A stretch of 64,000 nucleotides of DNA, taken from assembly GCA_964428835.1 (NCBI GenBank), contig CAYRZQ010000001.1, positions 86,069 to 150,068 on the forward strand, written 5' to 3'. The notes below the pieces were generated by a model that searched no databases, had not been told where the DNA came from, and was given only the letters and a program-made list of their open reading frames with translations. Positions 27,095-35,927 of this stretch are shown one piece after another; the first letter of the stretch is position 1, and the number at the start of each line of letters is the position of its first letter. Origin of the DNA: JAIXWP01 sp964428835. GTDB taxonomy: Bacteria > Bacteroidota > Bacteroidia > Flavobacteriales_D > Sanyastnellaceae. Made by a program: the position numbers and the translations under genes.

Positions 27095-27125
27095 AAAAAA
27101 AAAGGGTCACCCAAAGATGACCCTT
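27095..27125 (-). terminator. Terminator between the lipoprotein and thiol-disulfide genes
   Basis: On the minus strand arms AAGGGTCA and TGACCCTT flank an eight-base loop and run straight into nine T residues whose last base abuts ATG 27094. It ends the lipoprotein transcript, yet leaves no space for a promoter of the next gene. Confidence 0.85.
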
Positions 27126-27144
27126 AATATCGCTCTAAAAAAAA

Positions 27145-27378
27145 TTATTTCTTAGAAAGTTCGCAGCTAGTAGTTGAAGTTACGCCAGCAACTGTAGCTG
27201 ATGCGTTACCTTTGTCACACTGCTCTTCAGCGTCGCTTTTAGTAGCATTGATTGTTCCCTCAGTTGTTGAGGAAGCACCGTTAACTGTTACTGTACACTT
27301 ACATGACCAGTCTCTTTTGCAAGAAGCAAGAGAAAGCGTTAAAAACGCTGCGATAGCGATAAAAGTTACTTTTTTCAT
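27145..27378 (-). CDS. Small cysteine-rich lipoprotein
   Basis: The 77-residue protein has a lipoprotein signal (LTLSLASC) with lipid-carrying Cys20. Four more cysteines lie in the mature part (C26, C28, C54, C72), enough for two disulfides. The rest is Ser/Thr/Gly/Ala-rich, with no known domain. It has its own strong promoter and terminator, so it is probably abundant. The adjacent gene encodes a membrane thiol oxidoreductase, so this could be its substrate or partner; that is inference. Confidence 0.85.
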   Translation of the reverse strand: MKKVTFIAIAAFLTLSLASCKRDWSCKCTVTVNGASSTTEGTINATKSDAEEQCDKGNASATVAGVTSTTSCELSKK

Positions 27379-27414
27379 TTGATGAAAAGGTTTAATGGTT
27401 TATAATTTGCGAGC

Positions 27415-27444
27415 CAAAGATAAACGCGGATTCTATTGAACAAA
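27415..27444 (-). promoter_or_regulatory. Promoter of the cysteine-rich lipoprotein gene
   Basis: Read on the minus strand, TTTG (27444-27441) and TATCTTTG (27422-27415) are separated by 18 bases, close to an ideal Bacteroidota promoter. The start site would fall near 27408, about 30 bases before ATG 27378. Confidence 0.8.
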
Positions 27445-27588
27445 ATTTTAATGCACTTTTTTATTGATGATTTAATTATCTGCTGTCGCAGCTTTTTCTA
27501 AGCTGTTTGTCAGCACTTTGAGTTTCAAATAGGTTATTTGAATTTATGTTTCTTATAAATCATTAGCTTCGTCGTAAAATTTCTTCGA

Positions 27589-28641
27589 ATGCGCGTTTTG
27601 GTATTGCTTACAAAATTTTCTCACCATGGATCAAATGGAGGATATAAGCAGTTGATAAAGTTCGTGAAACCCGCAGTAGAGTTAGGTGTTGATGAAGATC
27701 GTATTGAATCCAAAAAGGGATTTAAGGCTAAATATCAATGGCTGTATGAATTTGATATAAGAAAACACGCAAAGGAGATAGACCTCATACATATCATGTA
27801 CGGGGAAGATTATTTTAGATTTTCACCTTGGCTTTATCCTAAAATACCGGTAGTTGTCACGTTTCACCAACCTTATGAGTCGCTGCTTAGAGAGGTTCGT
27901 CATGGAGATTATAAAGGAAGAATAGGCGCACTCACACATTTTTTTACTAAAAAAAGATTTAAAAAAATTGCCGCAGCTATTGTGACGGAGGCTTCACAAA
28001 AGAAGGCATTGTCGGAAGTAATGGATGAGCGAAAAATTCATGTCATTCCTTTGGGCGTGCATCTCGAGTCCTTCACTCAAGCCTACTTGAAGTTGCGCGA
28101 GCGGGGTGAGCGGAGAAGTACACATCAGGTTATTACAGTTGGCAACTGGAAGCGCGACTGGGAGATGTATCGCCAAGTTGTAGAGCGTTGTCGAAACTTA
28201 CACATCAATATAAATTTTCACCTGGTAAATAGAAATTTGTCAGACGATTTGAAAACTCAGTTTCGATCTATGGGTGTAACGGTGCATGATGGCCTGGATG
28301 ATACACAACTGAAGGAGGTTGTTTTTCGGTCGTCGCTGATGTTTTTGCCTGTTACGGAGGCCAGTGGAAACAATGCGTTACTAGAGTCGCTAGCACTTGG
28401 AGTGCCAGTGTTGATGACTGATGTGCTAAAAGAGAAATCAGGCCTTGATGAAAGAGCTGTGTTCTTTCATAAGCGAGATGATGTGAGTGATGTGATTGAG
28501 AGGATAAGGTCGTATTTTGATTTATCTGATTCGGATCGAGAAACTATTAGTGATATTTGCCGAAGCGAAGCCACTCAATTTGATTGGCCAGTAGTGGCTG
28601 CTCGCACAATGGAATTGTATAAACAAGTTGTTGAATCATGA
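27589..28641 (+). CDS. GT4-type glycosyltransferase
   Basis: The 350-residue protein is a GT-B-fold glycosyltransferase. Its C-terminal half carries the donor-binding pattern EASGNNALLESLALGVPVL typical of family 4, and a Rossmann-like N-terminal half opens MRVLVLLTKFSHHGSNGGYKQ. It has no signal peptide or membrane helix and should work at the inner face of the membrane on a lipid-linked or nucleotide-sugar-derived glycan. It overlaps the next gene by ATGA, starting a three-gene operon. A weak promoter (TTTG 27537-27540, TAGCTTCG 27564-27571) lies upstream. The sugar it transfers cannot be told from sequence. Confidence 0.88.
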   Translation: MRVLVLLTKFSHHGSNGGYKQLIKFVKPAVELGVDEDRIESKKGFKAKYQWLYEFDIRKHAKEIDLIHIMYGEDYFRFSPWLYPKIPVVVTFHQPYESLLREVRHGDYKGRIGALTHFFTKKRFKKIAAAIVTEASQKKALSEVMDERKIHVIPLGVHLESFTQAYLKLRERGERRSTHQVITVGNWKRDWEMYRQVVERCRNLHININFHLVNRNLSDDLKTQFRSMGVTVHDGLDDTQLKEVVFRSSLMFLPVTEASGNNALLESLALGVPVLMTDVLKEKSGLDERAVFFHKRDDVSDVIERIRSYFDLSDSDRETISDICRSEATQFDWPVVAARTMELYKQVVES

Positions 28642-29909
28642 ATATAGCTGTATTTGGGCTTGGATATGTGGGTGTAGTGAATCTGGTTTGCTTTTCGAAG
28701 CTTGGACATAATGTATGGGGCTGTGATATAAAATCTCAAAAAGTTGACTCCATCGTAAAGGGCAAAAGCCCTATCTATGAGCCTGGTGTTGATGAGTTGC
28801 TGGAGGAAGGTCTTAAGTCGGGAAGAATCAATGCCAACTCGGATGCACAGTTGGTTTTAGACAATACGAGTCTTGCGCTCATTTGCGTTGGCACACCGAG
28901 CACATCTGATGGTGAGGTCAATCTTGATTTCACGTTAAACACCACGCTTGACATAGTCGATTATATCAAACGCACGGGTAGGAAGTACACAGTTGTGTAT
29001 AGAAGCACTATTCCTCCGGGAACAATTGAACGTCTGATTAAAGAGTGTTTTTCTGAACTAGATGCTTCTTTGATGCCGAAGATCGCTTTCTTACCAGAGT
29101 TTTTGAGAGAAGGTTCTGCGATCAATGATTTCTTCAATTGTTCACGGATTGTGGTGGGTTCTAATACTGGCGATAACGAAGAGTTGCGCCAATTGCTTTC
29201 TTTCGATGAAAAGATTCCTCTTGTGTTCACGGACTTCCGCACAGCGGAGTTTGTGAAATATGTGGATAATGCGTTTCACGCTATTAAAATCGCGTTTGCG
29301 AATGAAGTATATGGGTTGGGAAGTCATTATGGTGTGGATGTTAAAAAGGCAAATGAGATTTTTTTGATGGACACACACCTCAATATCGCACCGACCTATT
29401 TGCGTCCGGGTTTGCCTTTTGGGGGCTCTTGTTTGCCGAAAGACCTAAGAGCAATTCATCATCTTGCAGCAGAAAAGAATTATTCAATGCCAGTGGTATC
29501 GAGCATTATTCCCAGTAATAATCAGCTCTTGAATAAAATGAAAGAGCTTGTACTGGAATGTAAGCCGAAGAAAATTGCATTGTTTGGATTGACATTTAAG
29601 AGCGGAACAGATGATGTGAGAGAGAGTCCCATGCTTCGCTTGTTTTATGAACTTCGTGAGCAAGTAGAAGATATTTCTATTTTTGATAAGGATATTAATA
29701 TCTCCAGCTTACGCATCGAACATGCCTCCGTGGTGCGCTATGTTGCTTCTACGATTCAAGAGGCGTTTGAAGCTGCTGATGTCATTGTAGTATGTAAAAA
29801 GGGCTTCGAGCAATATTTGGATTCGATACCACAAGGAGCAAGGATCCTTAACTTTTATCAGTTAACGGACTTTAATATTCCTAACGATCAAAAAAAATTA
29901 TATAGTTAA
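28638..29909 (+). CDS. Nucleotide-sugar dehydrogenase (UDP-glucose/GDP-mannose 6-dehydrogenase family)
   Basis: The 423-residue protein oxidises a nucleotide sugar at C6 to the uronic acid with NAD. Motifs are the N-terminal FGLGYVGVVN, CVGTPS, RSTIPPGT, PEFLREGSAINDF, active-site Cys265 in GGSCLPKDLRA, and the late FGLTFKSGTDDVRESP. The stretch around RPGLPFGGSCLPKDLRAI recalls GDP-mannose 6-dehydrogenase (AlgD) as well as Ugd, so the substrate is left open. It sits between a glycosyltransferase and a methyltransferase with almost no spacing, consistent with synthesis of an acidic, possibly methylated, surface glycan. Confidence 0.93.
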   Translation: MNIAVFGLGYVGVVNLVCFSKLGHNVWGCDIKSQKVDSIVKGKSPIYEPGVDELLEEGLKSGRINANSDAQLVLDNTSLALICVGTPSTSDGEVNLDFTLNTTLDIVDYIKRTGRKYTVVYRSTIPPGTIERLIKECFSELDASLMPKIAFLPEFLREGSAINDFFNCSRIVVGSNTGDNEELRQLLSFDEKIPLVFTDFRTAEFVKYVDNAFHAIKIAFANEVYGLGSHYGVDVKKANEIFLMDTHLNIAPTYLRPGLPFGGSCLPKDLRAIHHLAAEKNYSMPVVSSIIPSNNQLLNKMKELVLECKPKKIALFGLTFKSGTDDVRESPMLRLFYELREQVEDISIFDKDINISSLRIEHASVVRYVASTIQEAFEAADVIVVCKKGFEQYLDSIPQGARILNFYQLTDFNIPNDQKKLYS

Positions 29910-29911
29910 GA

Positions 29912-30661
29912 ATGGAGACCACGATGAATAGGGAAAATCCGGCGAAGGCTCAGGGTGTTCGCATTCTTACACTTAAAGACCAGGCACCAGATTGTGAAAT
30001 CTTTATCAATACTGATTTGTACGATTTGAAGGATTTGGTTGCGAATAAAAGAGTTGTTGATATAGGTTGTGGTTATGGCGCCAACAGGAAAATCGTGGAG
30101 TCTGTGGGTGGTGAGTGGGTCGGTGTAGAGCCGTTTGAAGGAGGTGCACACACAGTGGTAGCCGACGCCGAAAACTTGCCGTTTGAGGATGGTAGTTTTG
30201 ATGTTGCGATTATGGATGCAGTATTAGAGCATATTCCCGACGTTAGTAAGGCATTTGCGGAGACTGCACGTGTTGTTAAGCCAGGTGGCTGCTTCATCGG
30301 CTATGTGGCGTTCATGGAGTGTTTTCATGAGATATCTTATTCCCATTTATCATTCAAGGCACTTGAACATTTTGCCAATATCAATGGGATGAAGCTGGAG
30401 AAGATTTCGGGAGGAGGAGCTTTCGGAATTGATTATCATTTGAGAGTCCTGCTTTATCCGCTTCCATTCAAATATGGAAGAAAGATTATAGCGTCTATGA
30501 TTCGCGGGTGGATTAAATTGAAATCAAAGTTGGCTTATTTGGGTTTGAAATACAAAAGGAAGTTGTCTTCAGCCGAAGCAAGAGAGTTGAGCGCATTGTA
30601 TTACAAAGTCGAGTGTTTGAGACAATCCAATGGATTTCAATTTATCATTCGGAAGTTGTAG
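29912..30661 (+). CDS. SAM-dependent class I methyltransferase
   Basis: The 249-residue protein has the class I methyltransferase motifs: VVDIGCGYGAN (motif I), GVEPFEGG, VADAENLPFEDGSFDVAIMDAVLEHI (motifs II/III region), and ARVVKPGG. The start at 29912 follows the dehydrogenase stop by two bases; an in-frame ATG at 29924 is an alternative. The operon context suggests it methylates a sugar or glycan intermediate, but the sequence does not show the acceptor. Confidence 0.88.
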   Translation: METTMNRENPAKAQGVRILTLKDQAPDCEIFINTDLYDLKDLVANKRVVDIGCGYGANRKIVESVGGEWVGVEPFEGGAHTVVADAENLPFEDGSFDVAIMDAVLEHIPDVSKAFAETARVVKPGGCFIGYVAFMECFHEISYSHLSFKALEHFANINGMKLEKISGGGAFGIDYHLRVLLYPLPFKYGRKIIASMIRGWIKLKSKLAYLGLKYKRKLSSAEARELSALYYKVECLRQSNGFQFIIRKL

Positions 30662-30773
30662 TCTTTGCATCTCTTTTCTAAGTAAGTAGTATCTTTTCCT
30701 AAGGCCAATGTTTCCTGGGCGAATGCTTCTCACCACAATTTACCTTAAATTCGTTCGCAGAAAATCGAAATTT

Positions 30774-33700
30774 ATGAAGAAAATCTTACTTTTTGCTTTA
30801 GCTATTGTTTCAATGTCAGCGAATGCACAGACATTAAATCCAGCGTCACTTGAACAGCTTGTAAACACAGATGTGGCATCAATACAATATTGCCCCGTGA
30901 TTGCTGCAGATGACCAAAACAACTACATGGTTTTTTGGACCATGGGATACAATTCAGGCGCGATTAAAGCACGCCGATATAACAGCAGTCACCAAGCTAT
31001 TTCCGGCGAAATCTCCATTAATACTGACAACTCAAAGTTGATGGTGGCCCATTACTGGGAAGACGGAAAATATGTTTTGAGTTACATCGAAAATTCGAAC
31101 AACACTTTGAAGTTCGTCATTATTAACCCAGACAATTCCTTGGAAGCAGAGGTGACTGTGCTCACCAATGTAGAGGGTTTCGACGTGAACATTAACGGAG
31201 ACACACTCGCCTATGTGTACAACAACATAGCGAGCAACTCTCAAATTCAATTGAGAGGCTATAACTTAAACGCTAATGCTTGGATTGGTGCTCAGGTGCT
31301 GGTGACGGAGTCAGCTAGCGCTGATTACAGCGAGCCCAATGTTGTGATTCACCCCAATGGTAGAATGACGGTTGTATATCATCAGTACATTCTTGCCTCT
31401 GGATGCTGCACTTATAATAAAAATATTTTGAGAAAAACATTTAGCTCTTCTTTTTTGGCCGAGATTCCAGAACAATCTGTGTGGACTGTAAGCCTAGAAC
31501 AAAACGTGGGGTCTGACCTAGACGCGGAAGGGAATGAGAATGGGGAGGTATTGATTGCAACAACGCATGGAACCACTAGCTCGTTCCGTGTTATGCGCAT
31601 TTGGATTGTCTCTGCTACGGGAAGTTTGATTGTGAATAATGCGACAATCACTTCAGGGGCAGATTTGGATTGGTACGATAATATTGAATGTCATCTCTAT
31701 GATGATGGAGATTTTTTGATTACAAAATCTATTCGTACTGGAGGCTGGCAAAATCCCAATGGAAGTGAAGCTTATGTAATTTCTGGGAATAACTATAATG
31801 CAAGCAATAGCGGGCTTTTGCAGTTGAATGCCACGAATGCGGGAGACCAAGAGTATGTGGCATTGGCTGTGCTTCCAAACGGTGGGTTTGTTACGGCATG
31901 GGCAGGTAATGGATTTCAAGGCGACACACAAGGGATATATGCTCGTGCCTATAACGCAGTGGCCTTCCCTGGTGTATTTGCGGGAACAACGTCTTATCAG
32001 GTAAATGAAACGGGAACTTCAACTGCTATTCCAATAGTGTTGAATACGCAGCCTACGGGCAATGTCACCGTGACGATTGCTAGCACAGACTTGTCTGAGA
32101 TTACTGTTTCACCATCTTCTTTGACATTCACCAGCGCCAACTGGTCGATTCCACAATTCGTAAATGCCCAAGGAGTTAACGATGCCGCTGATGACGGAAA
32201 CATAGCGGTAAACATATCACTTTCTACATCTACATCAGCAGACGCTACATACGCGGGACTTTCAGCGAGCAGTGTTAGCGTTACTAACTTAGATAATGAT
32301 GCCATGATCACTGCTCCAGGTGATCAAGAGATCTGTCAGAGCGCAGGCCTAGCAGGAGTGAACGCAATCATCACTAATAACGGTGGGGCTATTACCAGTG
32401 TTACTGCCACAAGTAGCAACTCTGCTGTGGTAGATAACTCTGATATTACAGTCGTGAATTTAGGTGGAGGCACATATTCGTTTGCCATATCTAATTTAGG
32501 TAATAACACGCTCGGTACAACCACAATTACGATTCAAGCGCAAGACAATAACTTTACTTACACCGATCAATTTGATGTTGAAGTGGAAGGTGTCTCAGTC
32601 ACCGTGAATACAGGTAATATTAGCATTTGTCAAGGAGAACAAGTAACACTGTCGGCATCGGGTGCAAGCTCTCTCAATTGGAGTAATGGAGTACAGAACA
32701 ATGTTCCATTTACACCAAATCAAACAGCAACATATACTGTTACTGCATCAAACGGCGGTATCTGCTCTACTTCTGCATCGGTTGTTGTAACGGTGAATGC
32801 AACGGCGCCCGCACCTAGTATTACCGCATCGAGTGTTGTGGTGTGCGCTGGTGAATCAGTGACATTAAACGCAACAGGAACAGCGAGTGCTACTTGGAAT
32901 AATAATGTTGTAAACGGTATTCCATTCGTTCCCTCACAGACTGCCACATACACCGTTATAGGTGATAATGGAAATGAATGTACTTCCTCTAATAGTATCC
33001 AAATTGTGGTGAACGCTTTGCCCAATGCACCGCAAATTTTAGCCTCTGAAACGGAGATATGCTCTGGTGAAGGCGTTTCGCTGTTGGCGCTTGGAAATAA
33101 TACATTGACATGGGATAATGGAGTTGAGAATAACGTCGAGTTTTTCCCAACAGAAACAGCTACCTATACCGTAACAGCTACCAACGCAGCAAATTGTACT
33201 GCAAGCACTTCAGTAACGATTCAAGTGAGCGAAACGGCAGCTACACCATTGATCAATGCTTCGAGCCTGGAAGTATGTGCTGGTGAATCGGTCACTTTAA
33301 CAGCGGTAGGTGCATTGAATATTGCATGGAACAATAATGTTGTCAATGGTGTTGCGTTCACCCCAGCACAAACTGCCACATACACGGTGACGGCTGACAA
33401 TGGAAATGAATGCTCTTCTTCTAATAGTATCCAAGTTGTAGTGAATCCTTTGCCGAATGCGCCACAAATTCTGGCTACTGAGACGGAGATATGTTCTGGT
33501 GAAGGCGTTTCGCTCCTGGCACTTGGAAATAATACATTGACTTGGGATAATGGAGTTGAGAATAACGTTGAGTTTTTCCCAACAGAAACTACTACATTTA
33601 CAGTGACTGGAAATAACGGAACAGATTGTTCGGCAACGGCATCTATTGAAATCGTGGTGAATCAATCTCCTGCTATACCAACCATCACATTGTTCAATGG

Positions 33701-34112
33701 CTCCCTGGTATCGAGTTCTTCGACCGGTAATCAGTGGTACCTCAATGGAAACTTAATTGAAGGAGCAACAAATCAAATACTGCAGTTCACCGAGCTTGGA
33801 AGCTATACAGTGGTGGTGTCATCCAATGGTTGTTCGAGCACCTCTTCTGTATTTGATGTAGAAGTTTCAGTTGAAGAAATTATGAGCAATGCAATGGTGT
33901 TTCCGAATCCAGCCACAGATGTGATCAACATTAAGGGCCTATTACCAGGTACATTGTTTAACCTGTTTGACATGCGCGGGCAGTTGGTGAGAACGAGCAC
34001 ACTAAATACAGATGTTATGGTAGTGGACATTGCAAGTTTGCCAAGCGGAATTTATACAGCGTCGTTTGTTTATCAGGATATGACGCATCACACCAAGATT
34101 GTGAAGCAGTAG
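30774..34112 (+). CDS. Secreted multidomain protein with Calx-beta-like and Ig-like repeats and T9SS type A tail
   Basis: The 1112-residue protein starts at ATG 30774 with a signal peptide (MKKILLFALAIVSMSANAQ). Residues about 20-400 are a sequence-repetitive beta domain. A Calx-beta-like domain (about 403-505; YQVNETGTSTAIPIVL, then LDND) follows, then five Ig-like units of about 72 residues with the pattern E(I/V)C.GE.V.L.A.G...W.N.V.NNV.F.P..T.TYTVT. A type A sorting tail closes it (MVFPNPATDVINI, LFDMRGQLV, LPSGIYTASF). Two neighbouring units form a duplicated pair. It should be exported to the cell surface. A possible promoter is TAAATTCG at 30746-30753. Confidence 0.87.
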   Translation: MKKILLFALAIVSMSANAQTLNPASLEQLVNTDVASIQYCPVIAADDQNNYMVFWTMGYNSGAIKARRYNSSHQAISGEISINTDNSKLMVAHYWEDGKYVLSYIENSNNTLKFVIINPDNSLEAEVTVLTNVEGFDVNINGDTLAYVYNNIASNSQIQLRGYNLNANAWIGAQVLVTESASADYSEPNVVIHPNGRMTVVYHQYILASGCCTYNKNILRKTFSSSFLAEIPEQSVWTVSLEQNVGSDLDAEGNENGEVLIATTHGTTSSFRVMRIWIVSATGSLIVNNATITSGADLDWYDNIECHLYDDGDFLITKSIRTGGWQNPNGSEAYVISGNNYNASNSGLLQLNATNAGDQEYVALAVLPNGGFVTAWAGNGFQGDTQGIYARAYNAVAFPGVFAGTTSYQVNETGTSTAIPIVLNTQPTGNVTVTIASTDLSEITVSPSSLTFTSANWSIPQFVNAQGVNDAADDGNIAVNISLSTSTSADATYAGLSASSVSVTNLDNDAMITAPGDQEICQSAGLAGVNAIITNNGGAITSVTATSSNSAVVDNSDITVVNLGGGTYSFAISNLGNNTLGTTTITIQAQDNNFTYTDQFDVEVEGVSVTVNTGNISICQGEQVTLSASGASSLNWSNGVQNNVPFTPNQTATYTVTASNGGICSTSASVVVTVNATAPAPSITASSVVVCAGESVTLNATGTASATWNNNVVNGIPFVPSQTATYTVIGDNGNECTSSNSIQIVVNALPNAPQILASETEICSGEGVSLLALGNNTLTWDNGVENNVEFFPTETATYTVTATNAANCTASTSVTIQVSETAATPLINASSLEVCAGESVTLTAVGALNIAWNNNVVNGVAFTPAQTATYTVTADNGNECSSSNSIQVVVNPLPNAPQILATETEICSGEGVSLLALGNNTLTWDNGVENNVEFFPTETTTFTVTGNNGTDCSATASIEIVVNQSPAIPTITLFNGSLVSSSSTGNQWYLNGNLIEGATNQILQFTELGSYTVVVSSNGCSSTSSVFDVEVSVEEIMSNAMVFPNPATDVINIKGLLPGTLFNLFDMRGQLVRTSTLNTDVMVVDIASLPSGIYTASFVYQDMTHHTKIVKQ
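33051..33595 (+). repeat. 432-bp tandem duplication inside the Ig-like region
   Basis: Sequence beginning ACGGAGATAT at 33051 recurs at 33483 with the same downstream text for over 100 bases with few differences, a period of 432 bases (144 residues, two Ig-like units). The third bases that differ are mostly synonymous, which points to a recent duplication. Confidence 0.85.
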
Positions 34113-34135
34113 TTATAAAAAAGAAAATAGTTAAG

Positions 34136-34171
34136 AAAGAGCCACAGCAAATTCGCTGTGGCTCTTTTTTT
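34136..34171. terminator. Bidirectional terminator
   Basis: Arms AAAGAGCCACAGC and GCTGTGGCTCTTT flank a six-base loop and are followed by T residues on the plus strand and T-rich sequence on the minus strand. It separates the T9SS gene from the convergent yifB-like gene. Confidence 0.9.
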
Positions 34172-34192
34172 AATTGGTTTTTATTAATGCGA

Positions 34193-35731
34193 TCACCCCG
34201 CCCAGTTTTCTCTATCTAAACTTCTGTATTGAATGGCCTCGGCGAGGTGTTCGGTGCGGATGCTTTCGCTGGCGTCGAGGTCTGCGATGGTGCGGGCGAC
34301 TTTTAGAATTCTATCATAGGCACGTGCGCTCAGCTTGAGGCGATTCATCGCGGTTTGTAGCAATTTGTTGCCCGTGTCATCGATGACGCAGAGTTGCTTG
34401 AGCAGCTTGCTATCCATTTGTGCGTTGCAATGGATTTCTTTTCTGTTTTGATATCGCTCGCTTTGAATGTTGCGCGCTCGTATCACGCGTTCTCGGATTT
34501 CCTTGCTGGTTTCGCCTTGAGAGCGGTTGCTCAACTGTTGGAATCCGACGGGAGTTACTTCGATGTGAATGTCGATGCGGTCGAGCAGCGGACCGCTGAT
34601 TTTGTTGAGGTATTTCTGCACGATGCCAACACCGCATACACATTCTTTTTCGGGGTGGTTGTAATATCCGCAAGGACAGGGATTCATGGAGGCGATGAGC
34701 ATGAATGAAGCGGGATACTCTATTGAAAATTTGCTTCGTGAAATGGTGATGTAACGATCTTCCAATGGTTGGCGCATCACTTCGAGTACGGTGCGTTTGA
34801 ACTCAGGAAGTTCGTCGAGAAATAGAACACCATTGTGAGCCAGAGAAATTTCACCTGGCTGTGGAAAGCTGCCGCCGCCTACGAGTGCAACATCGCTAAT
34901 CGTGTGGTGTGGCGAGCGAAAGGGGCGCTGGGAGATGAGCGCTTCTTTCTTTTTTGTCTTTCCTGCAACACTATGAATCTTTGTTGTTTCGAGTGCTTCT
35001 TTGAGGCTTAAAGGAGGCAGAATGGTAGGAAGTCTTTTGGCTAGCATTGTTTTTCCCGCGCCGGGCGGGCCAATGAGAATTACGTTATGCCCACCAGCCG
35101 CTGCTATTTCAAATGCGCGCTTTATATTTTCTTGGCCTTTTACATCTACAAAATCAACGGTGTAATTGTCGAGGCTATTGAGAAATTCTTCGCGAGCGTT
35201 GACGACGACGCGTTCTATTTCTTTTTCACCGCGAAAGAAGCCGACGACATCGGCGAGTGTTTCGACACCATAGACTTCTACATCGCTAACAATGGCCGCC
35301 TCCCGTGCGTTTTCTGCGGGGACAATCATTCCCTTAAATCCTTCTCTGGCGGCCTGTATAGCGATGGGTAGAGATCCCTTGATGGGCCTTAACCCGCCAT
35401 CAAGAGAGAGTTCGCCCATAATGATGAAATCGCTTATCCTATCGGGCGGTATTTGTTCAGTGGCGGCCATCAGACCGATGGCGAGTGGAAGGTCGTATGC
35501 AGTTCCTTCTTTTCGCACATCGGCTGGGGCCATATTGATGGTCAAACTGCGAATAGGAGTTTCGAACCCACTATTGGTAAGTGCGGCCTTGATGCGTTGC
35601 TGCGCCTCTTTGACGGCGGCGTCTGGAAGGCCTACTATGGCCATCTGCGCGCCACGGTCGGCGTTTACTTCAATCGTTATCGTGGCGGCATGCACACCAA
35701 ATACGGCACTACCAAAGGTTTTTACCAACAT
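34193..35731 (-). CDS. YifB/ComM-family Mg-chelatase-like AAA+ ATPase
   Basis: The 512-residue protein has the N-terminal ChlI-like domain (MLVKTFGSAVFGVHAATI), an AAA+ core with Walker A GPPGAGKTMLAKRLP and Walker B VLFLDELPEF, a cysteine cluster MNPCPCG..PEKECVCG, and the C-terminal Mg-chelatase domain (RLKLSARAYDRILKVARTIADL). ComM of this family is a helicase that extends recombination branches during natural transformation in Vibrio, and it is present in many bacteria. ATG 35731 is chosen because the family consistently begins at MLVK. Palindrome copy 6 lies 52 bases upstream. Confidence 0.93.
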   Translation of the reverse strand: MLVKTFGSAVFGVHAATITIEVNADRGAQMAIVGLPDAAVKEAQQRIKAALTNSGFETPIRSLTINMAPADVRKEGTAYDLPLAIGLMAATEQIPPDRISDFIIMGELSLDGGLRPIKGSLPIAIQAAREGFKGMIVPAENAREAAIVSDVEVYGVETLADVVGFFRGEKEIERVVVNAREEFLNSLDNYTVDFVDVKGQENIKRAFEIAAAGGHNVILIGPPGAGKTMLAKRLPTILPPLSLKEALETTKIHSVAGKTKKKEALISQRPFRSPHHTISDVALVGGGSFPQPGEISLAHNGVLFLDELPEFKRTVLEVMRQPLEDRYITISRSKFSIEYPASFMLIASMNPCPCGYYNHPEKECVCGVGIVQKYLNKISGPLLDRIDIHIEVTPVGFQQLSNRSQGETSKEIRERVIRARNIQSERYQNRKEIHCNAQMDSKLLKQLCVIDDTGNKLLQTAMNRLKLSARAYDRILKVARTIADLDASESIRTEHLAEAIQYRSLDRENWAG

Positions 35732-35782
35732 CTTCTTCTTCGTTTGATTGTTGCGAAGATGTGGCAACATTTCACGCATAAA

Positions 35783-35800
35783 ACCGAGTGTTTATTCGGT
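35783..35800. repeat. 18-bp dispersed palindrome, copy 6
   Basis: ACCGAGTGTTTATTCGGT is an exact ACCGA-N8-TCGGT copy in the intergenic region before the yifB-like gene. It could act as an operator there, though other copies sit inside genes. Confidence 0.75.
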
Positions 35801-35927
35801 TGTATGCATGGAATATTTTATGGGATATTCTAATATTTATGTGGGTGAGTGATATCACTAAAATTCGCTATTGAAATGGCGGGAGCGAATGGATTTCTTT
35901 GTCTAGAATATTTAAAACCAAAACCCT

